From Lachnospiraceae bacterium (lineage in GTDB: Bacteria > Bacillota > Clostridia > Lachnospirales > Lachnospiraceae), in assembly GCA_024682835.1 (NCBI GenBank), contig JAIKYU010000032.1, positions 1 to 61,574 of the forward strand: 61,574 nt of DNA, given 5' to 3'. The notes beneath the pieces are model-generated. The model saw nothing but the letters and a program-made list of their open reading frames with translations, did no database searches and was not told the origin of the DNA. Made by a program: the position numbers and the translations under genes. Of the stretch, positions 53,577-61,218 are shown one piece after another; the first letter of the stretch is position 1; each line of letters opens with the position of its first letter.

Positions 53577-54242
53577 CTAATCCCTATAAACAGGCTCCAT
53601 CTCTTCCTTTGAGGTCTGTATACTCTCAATTCTCCGTTCCATCCCATCGCCATCCATGATCTGTCCCCTGACAGCATAACCTTCAAAAAGAACGACAAGA
53701 TTGATGACCACCATGATGATTGCTGTGAGCAAAAGCGGGACACTACCGATCAGATAGCCCTTTTCATACGAAACGCGATAGTATTGCAGATAGCAGATGA
53801 GACTTGCTGCAGCGACTACGATCACCAGTCCCGCGAGGATGATGGACGAGAACTGAAAAAGTTTTCCATGCCGATACCAACTATTCAGAGCACACAACTC
53901 CAGAACCGTCCATATGACGATGATCAGCAGTTCCGACGTGACCTGACGATGAAAAAGCCTGCTGCTGAGCGCCAAAAGGACCACATAGGTGATCACGCCG
54001 CCGATCACGATCGCAATCCCGGGAATACCCGCCTTCGCCTTCTCCCCGGACACACTGTTCATCGATATGACTGCCAGCGATAATCCGGCAAGTCCTGTGA
54101 CAAATGCAAGCAGGAGACAAATCTTCCCGATCGGTGTTCCCGCCGGCGCGGGAGGGCGAAAGGTGATCCGCCACCACGCCAGATAAAACGCGGCGCACAA
54201 GACCATCAACCAGTTTCCGATCTCAAGCATTGTTATTTTCAT
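53577..54242 (-). CDS. Multi-helix membrane protein of unknown function
   Basis: 221 residues with six membrane helices and short loops (first helix about 10-27; others about 42-65, 75-95, 103-120, 130-150, 165-195). No charged motif identifies a family. It lies 21 nt upstream of the HAD gene on the same strand. Not recognised. Confidence 0.7.
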   Translation of the reverse strand: MKITMLEIGNWLMVLCAAFYLAWWRITFRPPAPAGTPIGKICLLLAFVTGLAGLSLAVISMNSVSGEKAKAGIPGIAIVIGGVITYVVLLALSSRLFHRQVTSELLIIVIWTVLELCALNSWYRHGKLFQFSSIILAGLVIVVAAASLICYLQYYRVSYEKGYLIGSVPLLLTAIIMVVINLVVLFEGYAVRGQIMDGDGMERRIESIQTSKEEMEPVYRD

Positions 54243-54501
54243 TTACACGCTTCCCGGCTTCTGTATTTTTTCATCCTCGTTAATGGTACCTATATATATT
54301 TATACGAAGAAAATACGGATCTGGCAACATAGAATAATACGCCCGTGTATATTATCACGAGCGTAAAAATCATCATATCTTAACGCTATACCATCCAATC
54401 AAATCTCATAGTCTATCTTAAGTTCTCCCTCGTACCCTTCCAAACGTTTCTGTGCAAATTCAGCGTAAACATCCAGATTTTCAGATTGGATATTCCGATG
54501 C

Positions 54502-54564
54502 GGCGGAGCCGCCTGTCCGGTGTGGCGTGAGCCACCTGTCCGGACAGACGTGAGCCACCAGCAT
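54502..54564. repeat. Three imperfect tandem repeats of about 23 bp
   Basis: Units at 54502-54523, 54524-54546 and 54547-54564 share G(A/G)CG-GAGCC(A/G)CC-TGTCCGG. The block is GC-rich inside an AT-rich 499-nt gap (54243-54741) that otherwise holds only the promoter and palindrome below and no gene. Confidence 0.5.
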
Positions 54565-54642
54565 ACCTTGTACCTTAATTATGATATGTATAACGTGAAG
54601 AAATGCACAATCGTATGCTTTCTTCACTCAAAAGCCGCTCGA

Positions 54643-54680
54643 TATATATCGGCAATATTTAGAAATTTTGCCGATATATA
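54643..54680. promoter_or_regulatory. 13-bp inverted-repeat operator of the AbiEi-like gene
   Basis: TATATATCGGCAA (54643-54655) and TTGCCGATATATA (54668-54680), 12 nt apart, ending exactly at the -35 box. AbiEi-type antitoxins are known to bind inverted repeats in their own promoter. Confidence 0.6.
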
Positions 54681-54709
54681 TTGACCTTTGAAATGGATAC
54701 GATTATAAT
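54681..54709 (+). promoter_or_regulatory. Promoter of the AbiEi-like gene
   Basis: TTGACC (54681-54686), 17 nt spacer, perfect TATAAT (54704-54709), 33 nt before the ATG. Confidence 0.75.
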
Positions 54710-54741
54710 CATCCTATAATACACGATTCGCGGTGGTGCAC

Positions 54742-55473
54742 ATGAATCTAATGGCATTTACAAATAAACTGGATAGAGAAAAAAAGTATACCAGGAAGGA
54801 ACTGCATAACCTTCTATGTGAAACAATGGAGGGATGCTCATATAATTCGTTTAATTGGTATATCAACCAAATGATCTCCGGCGGAGTAATTCATAAATAC
54901 GGCCGAAACACATATATGGCTGGCAATGCGAGCAGGAAAGATTATATGCCCAGATACGGAGAGAAATCAGGGGCAATCATTGCGTTCATGGAAAAAGTTT
55001 ACCCCGACACAGACTATTCGCTTTTTGAAACGTCAATGCTCAATGAATTTCTTAATCATCAAATAGCGAAGAATACCTTCTTTCTGTATGTCGAAAAGGA
55101 ACTGAGTGATTTTGTTTTCAGAGATATCGAAGACACAACCCGGGATACCGTGCTTATTAAACCAGGCAAAAGCGATCTGCGCAGATATTGGAAACCTGAT
55201 TCCATTATTATCCTGGATCGCGTCAGCGAAGCTCCGGCAGGAAGAATACAGAAGTACGACACCCCACTGGAGAAATTGTTTATCGACCTAATATCGGATC
55301 AATCCCTTATGTACATGTACAGTCAAAGCGAATACCCGGAAATGCTGCAGTTGGCTTATGAAAAATACTATATGGACAGACATAAGCTAAGCAGATACGC
55401 AAGAAGAAGAGGAAAACTGCAGGAACTGCAAAAAGCAATGATCATGGGAGGAATCGAAGTTGATAATACCTGA
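54742..55473 (+). CDS. DUF6577/AbiEi-like regulator, orphan type IV antitoxin-like protein
   Basis: 243 residues. N-terminal winged-helix-like region (YTRKELHNLLCETMEGCSYN; MISGGVIHKYGRNTYM), then the AbiEi-type body (YSLFETSMLNEF; FLYVEKEL; DTVLIKPGKSDLRRYW; LEKLFIDLISD). Family assignment is from overall pattern and moderate. The partner AbiEii nucleotidyltransferase normally follows; here an aldo/keto reductase does, 27 nt on. It may be a repurposed transcription factor. The start could also be the GTG at 54733. Confidence 0.65.
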   Translation: MNLMAFTNKLDREKKYTRKELHNLLCETMEGCSYNSFNWYINQMISGGVIHKYGRNTYMAGNASRKDYMPRYGEKSGAIIAFMEKVYPDTDYSLFETSMLNEFLNHQIAKNTFFLYVEKELSDFVFRDIEDTTRDTVLIKPGKSDLRRYWKPDSIIILDRVSEAPAGRIQKYDTPLEKLFIDLISDQSLMYMYSQSEYPEMLQLAYEKYYMDRHKLSRYARRRGKLQELQKAMIMGGIEVDNT

Positions 55474-55500
55474 AAATTATTCACTATGGAGGAGTAAAAG

Positions 55501-56643
55501 GTGAGATACAAAATACTTGGGAAAACGGGACTTAAAGTAAGCGAGATCGGTTTCGGCGGAGAGTGGCTGGAACGCCATGATTTTGATGAATCCGTGGAAT
55601 TGATAAAATATGCCGCTTCGAAAGGCATTAATATCATTGACTGCTGGATGCCTGATCCAAAATCAAGGGACATAATCGGAATGGCCATGGAAGGAAACCG
55701 CAAGAATTGGATTGTTCAGGGACATATCGGGTCAACTTATCAAAATGGACAATATGTCAGAACAAGGGATATGAAGCATGTTATCCCGGCGTTTGAAGAT
55801 ATATTGACACGTATGAAAACAGATTATATCGACCTCGGGATGATTCATTACATAGATGCTCAGGAAGACTGGGATAACTGTATGAATACCGAGTTTATCA
55901 GATATGTTCACAGATTGCATAATGAGGGGGTTATAAAGCATATAGGTCTGTCTACTCATAACCCCAGAATTGCAAAACAGGCAGTTGAAACCGGATTCAT
56001 TGAAATGCTGCTGTTTTCTGTCAATCCGGCATTTGATATGAGGCCTGCAACCGAGGATCTTGATTCGATGTTTGGCGGATATGACGGAGATTATTCCGGA
56101 ATCGATCCTGAAAGAGCAGAATTATACCGCATGTGTGAGGAAAACGAAGTCGGGATCACAGTTATGAAAGGATTTTTCGGGGGAGCATTGTTTGATGAAA
56201 ACAGGTCTCCGTTTGGAGTAGCTTTTACTCCGAAACAGTGTATTCACTATGCTCTGACAAGACCCGGAGTATCATCTATCCTGTGTGGATATGATACAAA
56301 AGAGCAGATTGATGAAGCAGTATCTTATGAAACGGCCACGACGGAGGAACTGGACTATGCTTCAGTCATTGCTTCTGCCCCGATGCATTCGTATATGGGG
56401 CAGTGTACATATTGCGGACACTGCAAACCCTGCCCGGTGAATATAGATATCGCAATGGTTAATAAGTTTTATGACCTTGCAACATCTCAGGATAAAGTTC
56501 CGGAAAGTGTTAAATCGCATTATGAAGCGCTTGGAACAACAGCTGATGCTTGTGTGGGATGTACAAGGTGCGAAAGCAGGTGCCCGTTTGGTGTAAAAGT
56601 TGCTGACAGGATGAAAATGACACAGAAACTGTTTGGCTGCTGA
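55501..56643 (+). CDS. Aldo/keto reductase with C-terminal 4Fe-4S domain
   Basis: 380 residues starting with GTG after GGAGGAGTAAAAG. AKR barrel (LGKTGLKVSEIGFGGEW; KHIGLSTHNP; Tyr/Lys catalytic region DLGMIHYID), then a C-terminal ferredoxin-like region with CTYCGHCKPCPVNID and CVGCTRCESRCPFGV, eight Cys for two 4Fe-4S clusters. Such oxidoreductases are common in anaerobes; the substrate is unknown. Possibly controlled by the AbiEi-like protein encoded just before. Confidence 0.9.
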   Translation: MRYKILGKTGLKVSEIGFGGEWLERHDFDESVELIKYAASKGINIIDCWMPDPKSRDIIGMAMEGNRKNWIVQGHIGSTYQNGQYVRTRDMKHVIPAFEDILTRMKTDYIDLGMIHYIDAQEDWDNCMNTEFIRYVHRLHNEGVIKHIGLSTHNPRIAKQAVETGFIEMLLFSVNPAFDMRPATEDLDSMFGGYDGDYSGIDPERAELYRMCEENEVGITVMKGFFGGALFDENRSPFGVAFTPKQCIHYALTRPGVSSILCGYDTKEQIDEAVSYETATTEELDYASVIASAPMHSYMGQCTYCGHCKPCPVNIDIAMVNKFYDLATSQDKVPESVKSHYEALGTTADACVGCTRCESRCPFGVKVADRMKMTQKLFGC

Positions 56644-56754
56644 TACTTGAGGAAAACGTATATGGGAAGAAATGAATTTGAATGGAATAGGATGATGGCA
56701 GGAAAGATGTACTTCTAACCCATTTGTGACACACCGTTCATATCATGATAGCGA

Positions 56755-56782
56755 AAAGCCCGGAGATCTCTCCTCGGGCTTT
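56755..56782. terminator. Bidirectional terminator between convergent genes
   Basis: AAAGCCCG pairs with CGGGCTTT around an inner GAGATCTC palindrome. It serves the aldo/keto reductase gene (plus) and the chagasin-like gene (minus). Confidence 0.7.
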
Positions 56783-56807
56783 CAAACGCTCAGATATCCG
56801 GGATCTG

Positions 56808-57239
56808 CTACTTGATCTCCGGTTCCGGGATCTGCGGAAGCACATTGATGTCATCGCCGCCGGCAAACCTTGAGGCTGTGACTTTGATCTTCATGTCCTT
56901 GCTGATTTCCACGGTGTAGCTGACGACAGTGGAGTCGGCTTCCGGATCCTCCCAGGGGCGTGCGTAGGTGAACGTGACCTCCGTTGTGCCGGCCTCTTTG
57001 GGGGCCAAAGAAAAGACCTGCTGCCCGCCCACGCCGGTCATCCCTTCTTCATGGGAGTTCTCCAGATATTCCTCGCCGACATTGAAAAGCTCCGGCTCCT
57101 GTGTGACAGTCCAGGAATAGCCGGTGGTCGGATTGGAATCCAGCGACAGCTTCATGATCTGCTGTTTTCTTGTTCCGCAGCCAGATAAAGCAAGGATCAT
57201 CATGCAGGCAACACATGTGCGAAGGACGCGCTTCATCAT
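56808..57239 (-). CDS. Chagasin-type (I42) protease inhibitor lipoprotein
   Basis: 143 residues with a lipoprotein signal (ALSGC). The three loops used by chagasins to block papain-like cysteine proteases are present in order: NPTTGYSW, GVGGQQ and RPWEDP. It would sit outside the cell and protect against host or own cysteine proteases. The start (ATGATG) overlaps the stop of the histone-like gene by 4 nt, an unexpected pairing. Confidence 0.85.
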   Translation of the reverse strand: MMKRVLRTCVACMMILALSGCGTRKQQIMKLSLDSNPTTGYSWTVTQEPELFNVGEEYLENSHEEGMTGVGGQQVFSLAPKEAGTTEVTFTYARPWEDPEADSTVVSYTVEISKDMKIKVTASRFAGGDDINVLPQIPEPEIK

Positions 57240-57613
57240 TTCTGATCCGCTTTCAGCAGTGCCAGGGCGGCGGTCTTTGTGACGGTCTTTGCGCCTCTGT
57301 ACAGTTCGATCAGCTTCTTTTCGGTCGCGGTGAGGCTGCTTACGGTTACGGCCTTCTTCGCGGCGGATTTCTTTGCTGCGGACGTCTTCTTTGCAGCAGG
57401 CTTCTTTGCGGCTGTCGTTGCCTTCTTTGCGGCGGGCTTCTTAGCAGCCGTTGTAGCTTTCTTCGCGGCAGGCTTTGCCGTAGTCGTCTTCTTCGCCGTC
57501 GTTGTCTTCTTTGCGGTCGTCTTTGCGACAGGCTTCTTCGCGGTGGTCGCCTTCTTTGCCGTTGTCTTTGCCGCCGTCGCTTTCTTTGTTGCCGGTTTCT
57601 TTGCTGCTGCCAT
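57236..57613 (-). CDS. Second histone H1-like Lys/Ala-rich protein
   Basis: 125 residues. N-terminal about 85 residues are AKKPA/TTAKKA repeats, longer than in the paralogue at 49496-49759, followed by the same C-terminal module (LTATEKKLIELYRGAKTVTK). AGAGAGGAGACTATC precedes the ATG. Likely chromatin- or RNA-condensing. Repeat copy number may vary between strains. Confidence 0.82.
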   Translation of the reverse strand: MAAAKKPATKKATAAKTTAKKATTAKKPVAKTTAKKTTTAKKTTTAKPAAKKATTAAKKPAAKKATTAAKKPAAKKTSAAKKSAAKKAVTVSSLTATEKKLIELYRGAKTVTKTAALALLKADQK

Positions 57614-57723
57614 GATAGTCTCCTCTCTTTCAACGCAATGAATTACTGCATTCTGCATCCATAACTGGATCTATAGTATCATACTTGCGGCATGATAGGA
57701 ATCCCGTGGAAAATGACATCGTT

Positions 57724-58311
57724 TTATGCTGACGTAGCATTCAGTTCTTCTTTAAGTTCTACGAGAAAGGATTCCAGAAAAGTATGACGCTTTTCGGCCA
57801 TCTCACGGGCGGTATCCGTACCCAGTTCCTCCTTGATCAGTAAAAGCTTATCATAGAAATGCTGAACAGATTCTTCCATACTGCGGCCATGTTCTCCGCC
57901 ATAGGCAAAGGTACGGGCAATGCCGACTGCTCCCAGTGCGTCCAGGCGATCGGCATCCTGCACGATCTGTCCTTCAAGTGTCTGCGGTTTTTTGCCGCGA
58001 TTCCGGCTGAATGATACCGCATTGATCACATGACATATTTCATCTATCGTCTCATTGGGAATGCCGGACGTCTTAAGGAATGCCCGGGCATTCTCGTTAT
58101 TCTCCGTATCAAAAAGCTTATGATCATCCGCATCATGCAGGATCGCCGCAAGGGATACGACTGTCATATCGCACGGAGCTTCCTTTGACGCGATCTCCAC
58201 GGCATTCCTGTATACACGTATCGAGTGTGCAGCATCGTGTCCGCCGGCGTTTTCGGCAAACAACGCTTCAATATATTCAATTGCACGCCGGATCAGTATT
58301 CCATCGATCAT
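57724..58311 (-). CDS. HD-domain phosphohydrolase (YedJ-like)
   Basis: 195 residues. HD metal residues in GHDAAHSIRVYRNA, ILHDADDHKLF and QDADRLDALGAVGIAR. Such proteins hydrolyse nucleotide or other phosphate esters; the specific substrate is unknown. 21 nt downstream of the GNAT gene, probably co-transcribed. Confidence 0.88.
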   Translation of the reverse strand: MIDGILIRRAIEYIEALFAENAGGHDAAHSIRVYRNAVEIASKEAPCDMTVVSLAAILHDADDHKLFDTENNENARAFLKTSGIPNETIDEICHVINAVSFSRNRGKKPQTLEGQIVQDADRLDALGAVGIARTFAYGGEHGRSMEESVQHFYDKLLLIKEELGTDTAREMAEKRHTFLESFLVELKEELNATSA

Positions 58312-58332
58312 AGCATTGTCTTCTGCAGGGAT

Positions 58333-58752
58333 TCAATCTATCGTCAGCCATTGATCCATGCCGGCGCCGGCTTCTTCATTCGGGCGTTCCTTAAACCCAA
58401 ACTTCTCATAAAACGGCTCTTTCCCTTTTGCCGCGTTCAGGTTAAGTTTCACTTTATATCCCGGCTTCATATCGTCCTTGATCCTTTTGATGACTGCTTC
58501 CACAAGCGTTCTTCCGATACCTTGTCCCTGATAATCGGGATCAACAATCACATCTGACAAAAAAGCCACATAACCGCCATCCCAGAGAAGTCTCACTACG
58601 CCGATGGCTTTTTCATCATCTCTGACACAGATGACCATATAGGCGTTTTCCACGCAATTCCTGGCTTCCTCCAGGGGGAACTGCATCCATCCGACCCTTT
58701 TACGCAGGGTCATGTATTCCTCCGGTGTGATGTGATCAACATACTGAATCAT
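58333..58752 (-). CDS. GNAT family N-acetyltransferase
   Basis: 139 residues. DVIVDPDYQGQGIGRTLVEA contains the acetyl-CoA loop QGQGIG, and FYEKFGF ends the fold. Small-molecule or protein N-acetylation; substrate unknown. Leads the unit with the HD hydrolase. Confidence 0.88.
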   Translation of the reverse strand: MIQYVDHITPEEYMTLRKRVGWMQFPLEEARNCVENAYMVICVRDDEKAIGVVRLLWDGGYVAFLSDVIVDPDYQGQGIGRTLVEAVIKRIKDDMKPGYKVKLNLNAAKGKEPFYEKFGFKERPNEEAGAGMDQWLTID

Positions 58753-58796
58753 ATGCGCCTCCTGTCTGCTGATACTCCGGTATTATAGCAGATGCG

Positions 58797-58894
58797 GGCC
58801 GATCTTCAAAGAAAAGCCCATCATAGCTATGGCAGGGGCCGATGTTTAAAGAAAAGCCTTCAGAGCGATGGAGGCCGATCTCCGAAGAAAAGCC
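58797..58894. repeat. Three direct repeats of 22 bp
   Basis: Copies at 58797-58818, 58837-58858 and 58873-58894 share GGCCGAT-(C/G)T(T/C)-(T/C)(A/C)(A/G)AGAAAAGCC; periods are 40 and 36 nt. They fill part of the 307-nt gap 58753-59059, in which no gene is seen; a 67-codon plus-strand ORF over them has no binding site or family features. Confidence 0.5.
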
Positions 58895-59059
58895 CCTGCC
58901 GGAAGATGTGTCTCCTCTGACGAACCGATTTTTGATCTCTTCCGGGCATCATAAAGGAGCCCCGGGAGGGAAACGATCGGCCTGCTGCCTCCTCCGACTT
59001 CTGACCGAGGAAGAAGACATCTTTTTACAACAGGCTTTACCATAGAATGCGCTACCTGA

Positions 59060-59503
59060 TCATTTTAGTTCCTGATAGAACTCCACCGCCGCCTGGATTT
59101 CTTCATCTGTAGGATGTCCTTTCTGAATCCCGCCGACCAGTTTGAAAGGGCCGAAAGTGTCAAATCCGAGACACAGGTGTGATCCGATCTCTTTGCACTG
59201 CTTATCCTTGATCACCTGACGGATGGCGTTGAAGTAGCTTTTCCTGGGCGCGCCACAGGTGGCGATAAAGAAAACGTCCTTCTGGGTCGGGAGGTTAACG
59301 CTTGCGAAGTTGAGTACCTGCTTGGCAAAGCTCGAGTAATAGATCCCGGAGGCAAAGCCGATCCGATCATAACTGTTCAGGTCCACCTCATGTTTCTCGG
59401 TCACATCGATCAGGGTTACGTTCTCATCTGCTGCCTGAATGGCATCCAGCAGCTTCTTTGTGTTCCCATGATGCTGAGAATAGTAAGCAATGGCAGTCTT
59501 CAT
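59060..59503 (-). CDS. Flavodoxin-like protein
   Basis: 147 residues. FMN phosphate loop YYSQHHGNTKKL at the N-terminus, IGFASGIYYSSFAK and FFIATCGAPR in the flavin-binding turns. Electron-transfer or menaquinone-oxidoreductase-like. The ATG at 59503 has AAAGGAGAGCGC upstream. Confidence 0.88.
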   Translation of the reverse strand: MKTAIAYYSQHHGNTKKLLDAIQAADENVTLIDVTEKHEVDLNSYDRIGFASGIYYSSFAKQVLNFASVNLPTQKDVFFIATCGAPRKSYFNAIRQVIKDKQCKEIGSHLCLGFDTFGPFKLVGGIQKGHPTDEEIQAAVEFYQELK

Positions 59504-59558
59504 GCGCTCTCCTTTGGCAGAAATGATCACATCAACCCCATTATTATATCACAGCGGG

Positions 59559-60335
59559 TCAAATTCCAAGATGATCTACGACTGCACTGAGAGTCTTGCC
59601 GATGCTGTCGTGAAAGACCAGATCTGCCTTGCCTTCCATGTGGGTATGGGATTTATTGATGATGATCAGATGCTTGCCATGATACATATGCGCAAGCTGT
59701 GCGGCGGATCCGACTTCCAGAGATGTTCCGCCAATGATTAAGCAGTCTGCTATTCTGATCAGGCCGACCGCTGCTTCATAGGCTCTACCCGGGAGCATTT
59801 CTCCATACAGGGTTACTTCCGGACGGACCATCTTTCCGCATGCAGTGCACTTCGGAACAGGATCTCTGCTTTCGAAGATATAATCGACGTCATATTCCTT
59901 TCGACATGAGATACAGTGATTGTGCCAGATCGTGCCGTGGATCTCATATACGTTTTTACTTCCAGCCTTCTGATGAAGGCCGTCGATGTTCTGCGTGATG
60001 ATGCCTTTAAGAATCCCGGTCTGTTCCAGTCTCGTGAGCGCCACGTGCGCAGCGTTCGGCTCGATCGTTCTGGCATCCAGGTTCTTTCGGTAATAATCGA
60101 AAAAGACCTCCGGTTCCTTTTTCAGGCAGGGATAGCTGAGCAAATACTCCGGGCGATACATTGAAAACCGTTTCTCTGTCTTATGATAAAGACCATTCTT
60201 GCTGCGGAAATCCGGGATACCGCTTTCAGTCGAAACTCCGGCACCTCCGAGGAATGCCACATCCTCCGATGTCCGCAGGATATCCGCAAACAGATCTATT
60301 TTTTCCTCTTCAGTTCTTTCGACCTCTTTTTTCAT
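59559..60335 (-). CDS. Sir2-family NAD-dependent protein deacylase
   Basis: 258 residues. GGAGVSTESGIPDFRS, TQNIDGLHQKAG, the catalytic His in EIHGT, a Zn site CISC...CTAC, and IIGGTSLEV. Removes acyl groups from lysines using NAD. The ATG at 60335 starts the family sequence; GTG at 60380 would overlap the preceding gene by 20 nt. Confidence 0.92.
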   Translation of the reverse strand: MKKEVERTEEEKIDLFADILRTSEDVAFLGGAGVSTESGIPDFRSKNGLYHKTEKRFSMYRPEYLLSYPCLKKEPEVFFDYYRKNLDARTIEPNAAHVALTRLEQTGILKGIITQNIDGLHQKAGSKNVYEIHGTIWHNHCISCRKEYDVDYIFESRDPVPKCTACGKMVRPEVTLYGEMLPGRAYEAAVGLIRIADCLIIGGTSLEVGSAAQLAHMYHGKHLIIINKSHTHMEGKADLVFHDSIGKTLSAVVDHLGI

Positions 60336-60360
60336 CTGTCGTATCGATTTCCTATTTCGG

Positions 60361-60984
60361 TTATTCACCAAGTAATACACCGATCAGATCATTCTCCGGG
60401 AATTCCGGATTTGCGTGAAATATGTCAATCCGATTCTCATCGGGGCTGCGGTTCACAAAAGCAGGATAGAGGAACCCGAATTCCGGCTTATCAGGTTCGT
60501 ACTCATCAATGAGGCCGCCAACCGTACAGATGATGAAATCATATACTTCGTCGCCGTCATAGATATACGCACCGTCAAAGCCTTTTCGGGGGATATCATA
60601 GGTGCCGTGAAAGACAAAGATATAGGTTCCCACAGCACTGCCGCCATCATAGTTGTTCAGGATCTGCTCATATAGAACATCCATCATGACATCGTTTTGC
60701 AGGCCACAGTCCCTGAGGCCTGCCAGCAGCTGCCACATGCTGCCGGCACCGGTATTCTGAAACTTATATTCCTTCAGCTGTTCGTTGGTCTTTGCAAAAG
60801 GGATGGTCTTCGCCATGTTCAGGTTCCGTGCCTGATCCGAAGGAGACAGCTTCAGAAACCGGGTGTTGAAAGTATCCCCGAGTTCCCGTTCCTGATCCGT
60901 ATAGGCCCCGGCGATTCTCGTAAAGCAATTCCGCGAGGGTGTCATCCGTCGGGTCAGTTCCAGCATGTCGTCGCGGTTGATCAT
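60361..60984 (-). CDS. DUF4317-like protein, C-terminally truncated
   Basis: 207 residues from the ATG at 60984 (AAGGGAAATAGG upstream). N-terminal RRMTPSRNCFTRIAGAYTD and the middle YIFVFHGTYDIPRK fit the DUF4317 family, which is typically nearly twice as long. The frame ends at LLGE, where full-length relatives continue, so the second half has been lost. Function unknown. Confidence 0.72.
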   Translation of the reverse strand: MINRDDMLELTRRMTPSRNCFTRIAGAYTDQERELGDTFNTRFLKLSPSDQARNLNMAKTIPFAKTNEQLKEYKFQNTGAGSMWQLLAGLRDCGLQNDVMMDVLYEQILNNYDGGSAVGTYIFVFHGTYDIPRKGFDGAYIYDGDEVYDFIICTVGGLIDEYEPDKPEFGFLYPAFVNRSPDENRIDIFHANPEFPENDLIGVLLGE

Positions 60985-61041
60985 CCTATTTCCCTTCAAG
61001 TTCCAACACTCTGGTTTGCGCAATTCCTCAATTATCTCCGT

Positions 61042-61218
61042 CTAATGTGTCTGCTGCTTCTCGTTCAGTTTTCCGGCAGACAGCAACTCTTTATAGCGAG
61101 AGCAGAGCGCCTTATAGTTCTCCTGTGCCGCATCCTTGTAGTTGTTTGACTGATTCATGCGGGTCTTGGAGATCAGCGCCTCAAGTTCCCCATTCTTTTT
61201 CACCCCGAAAAACAGCAT
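61042..61218 (-). CDS. 58-residue small protein
   Basis: ATG at 61218 to TAG at 61042. Sequence starts MLFFGVKKNGELEALISKTR and continues highly charged and helical. AAAGGTGATAG precedes it with good spacing, and it overlaps the end of the free-methionine sulfoxide reductase gene by 19 nt, supporting real translation. Not recognised. Confidence 0.55.
   Translation of the reverse strand: MLFFGVKKNGELEALISKTRMNQSNNYKDAAQENYKALCSRYKELLSAGKLNEKQQTH

Noticed and set aside
54502-54564. Small CRISPR array
   Set aside because: Units are contiguous without spacers, only three, and imperfect.
57279-57641. A 120-codon plus-strand ORF rich in Phe, Ala and Val opposite the histone-like gene
   Set aside because: It is the antisense image of AAG/GCN repeat codons; it has no ribosome binding site and its hydrophobic repeats are an artefact of the repeat.
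58842-59045. 67-codon plus-strand ORF over the direct repeats
   Set aside because: No ribosome binding site and no family features; its apparent peptide repeat simply reflects the DNA repeat.
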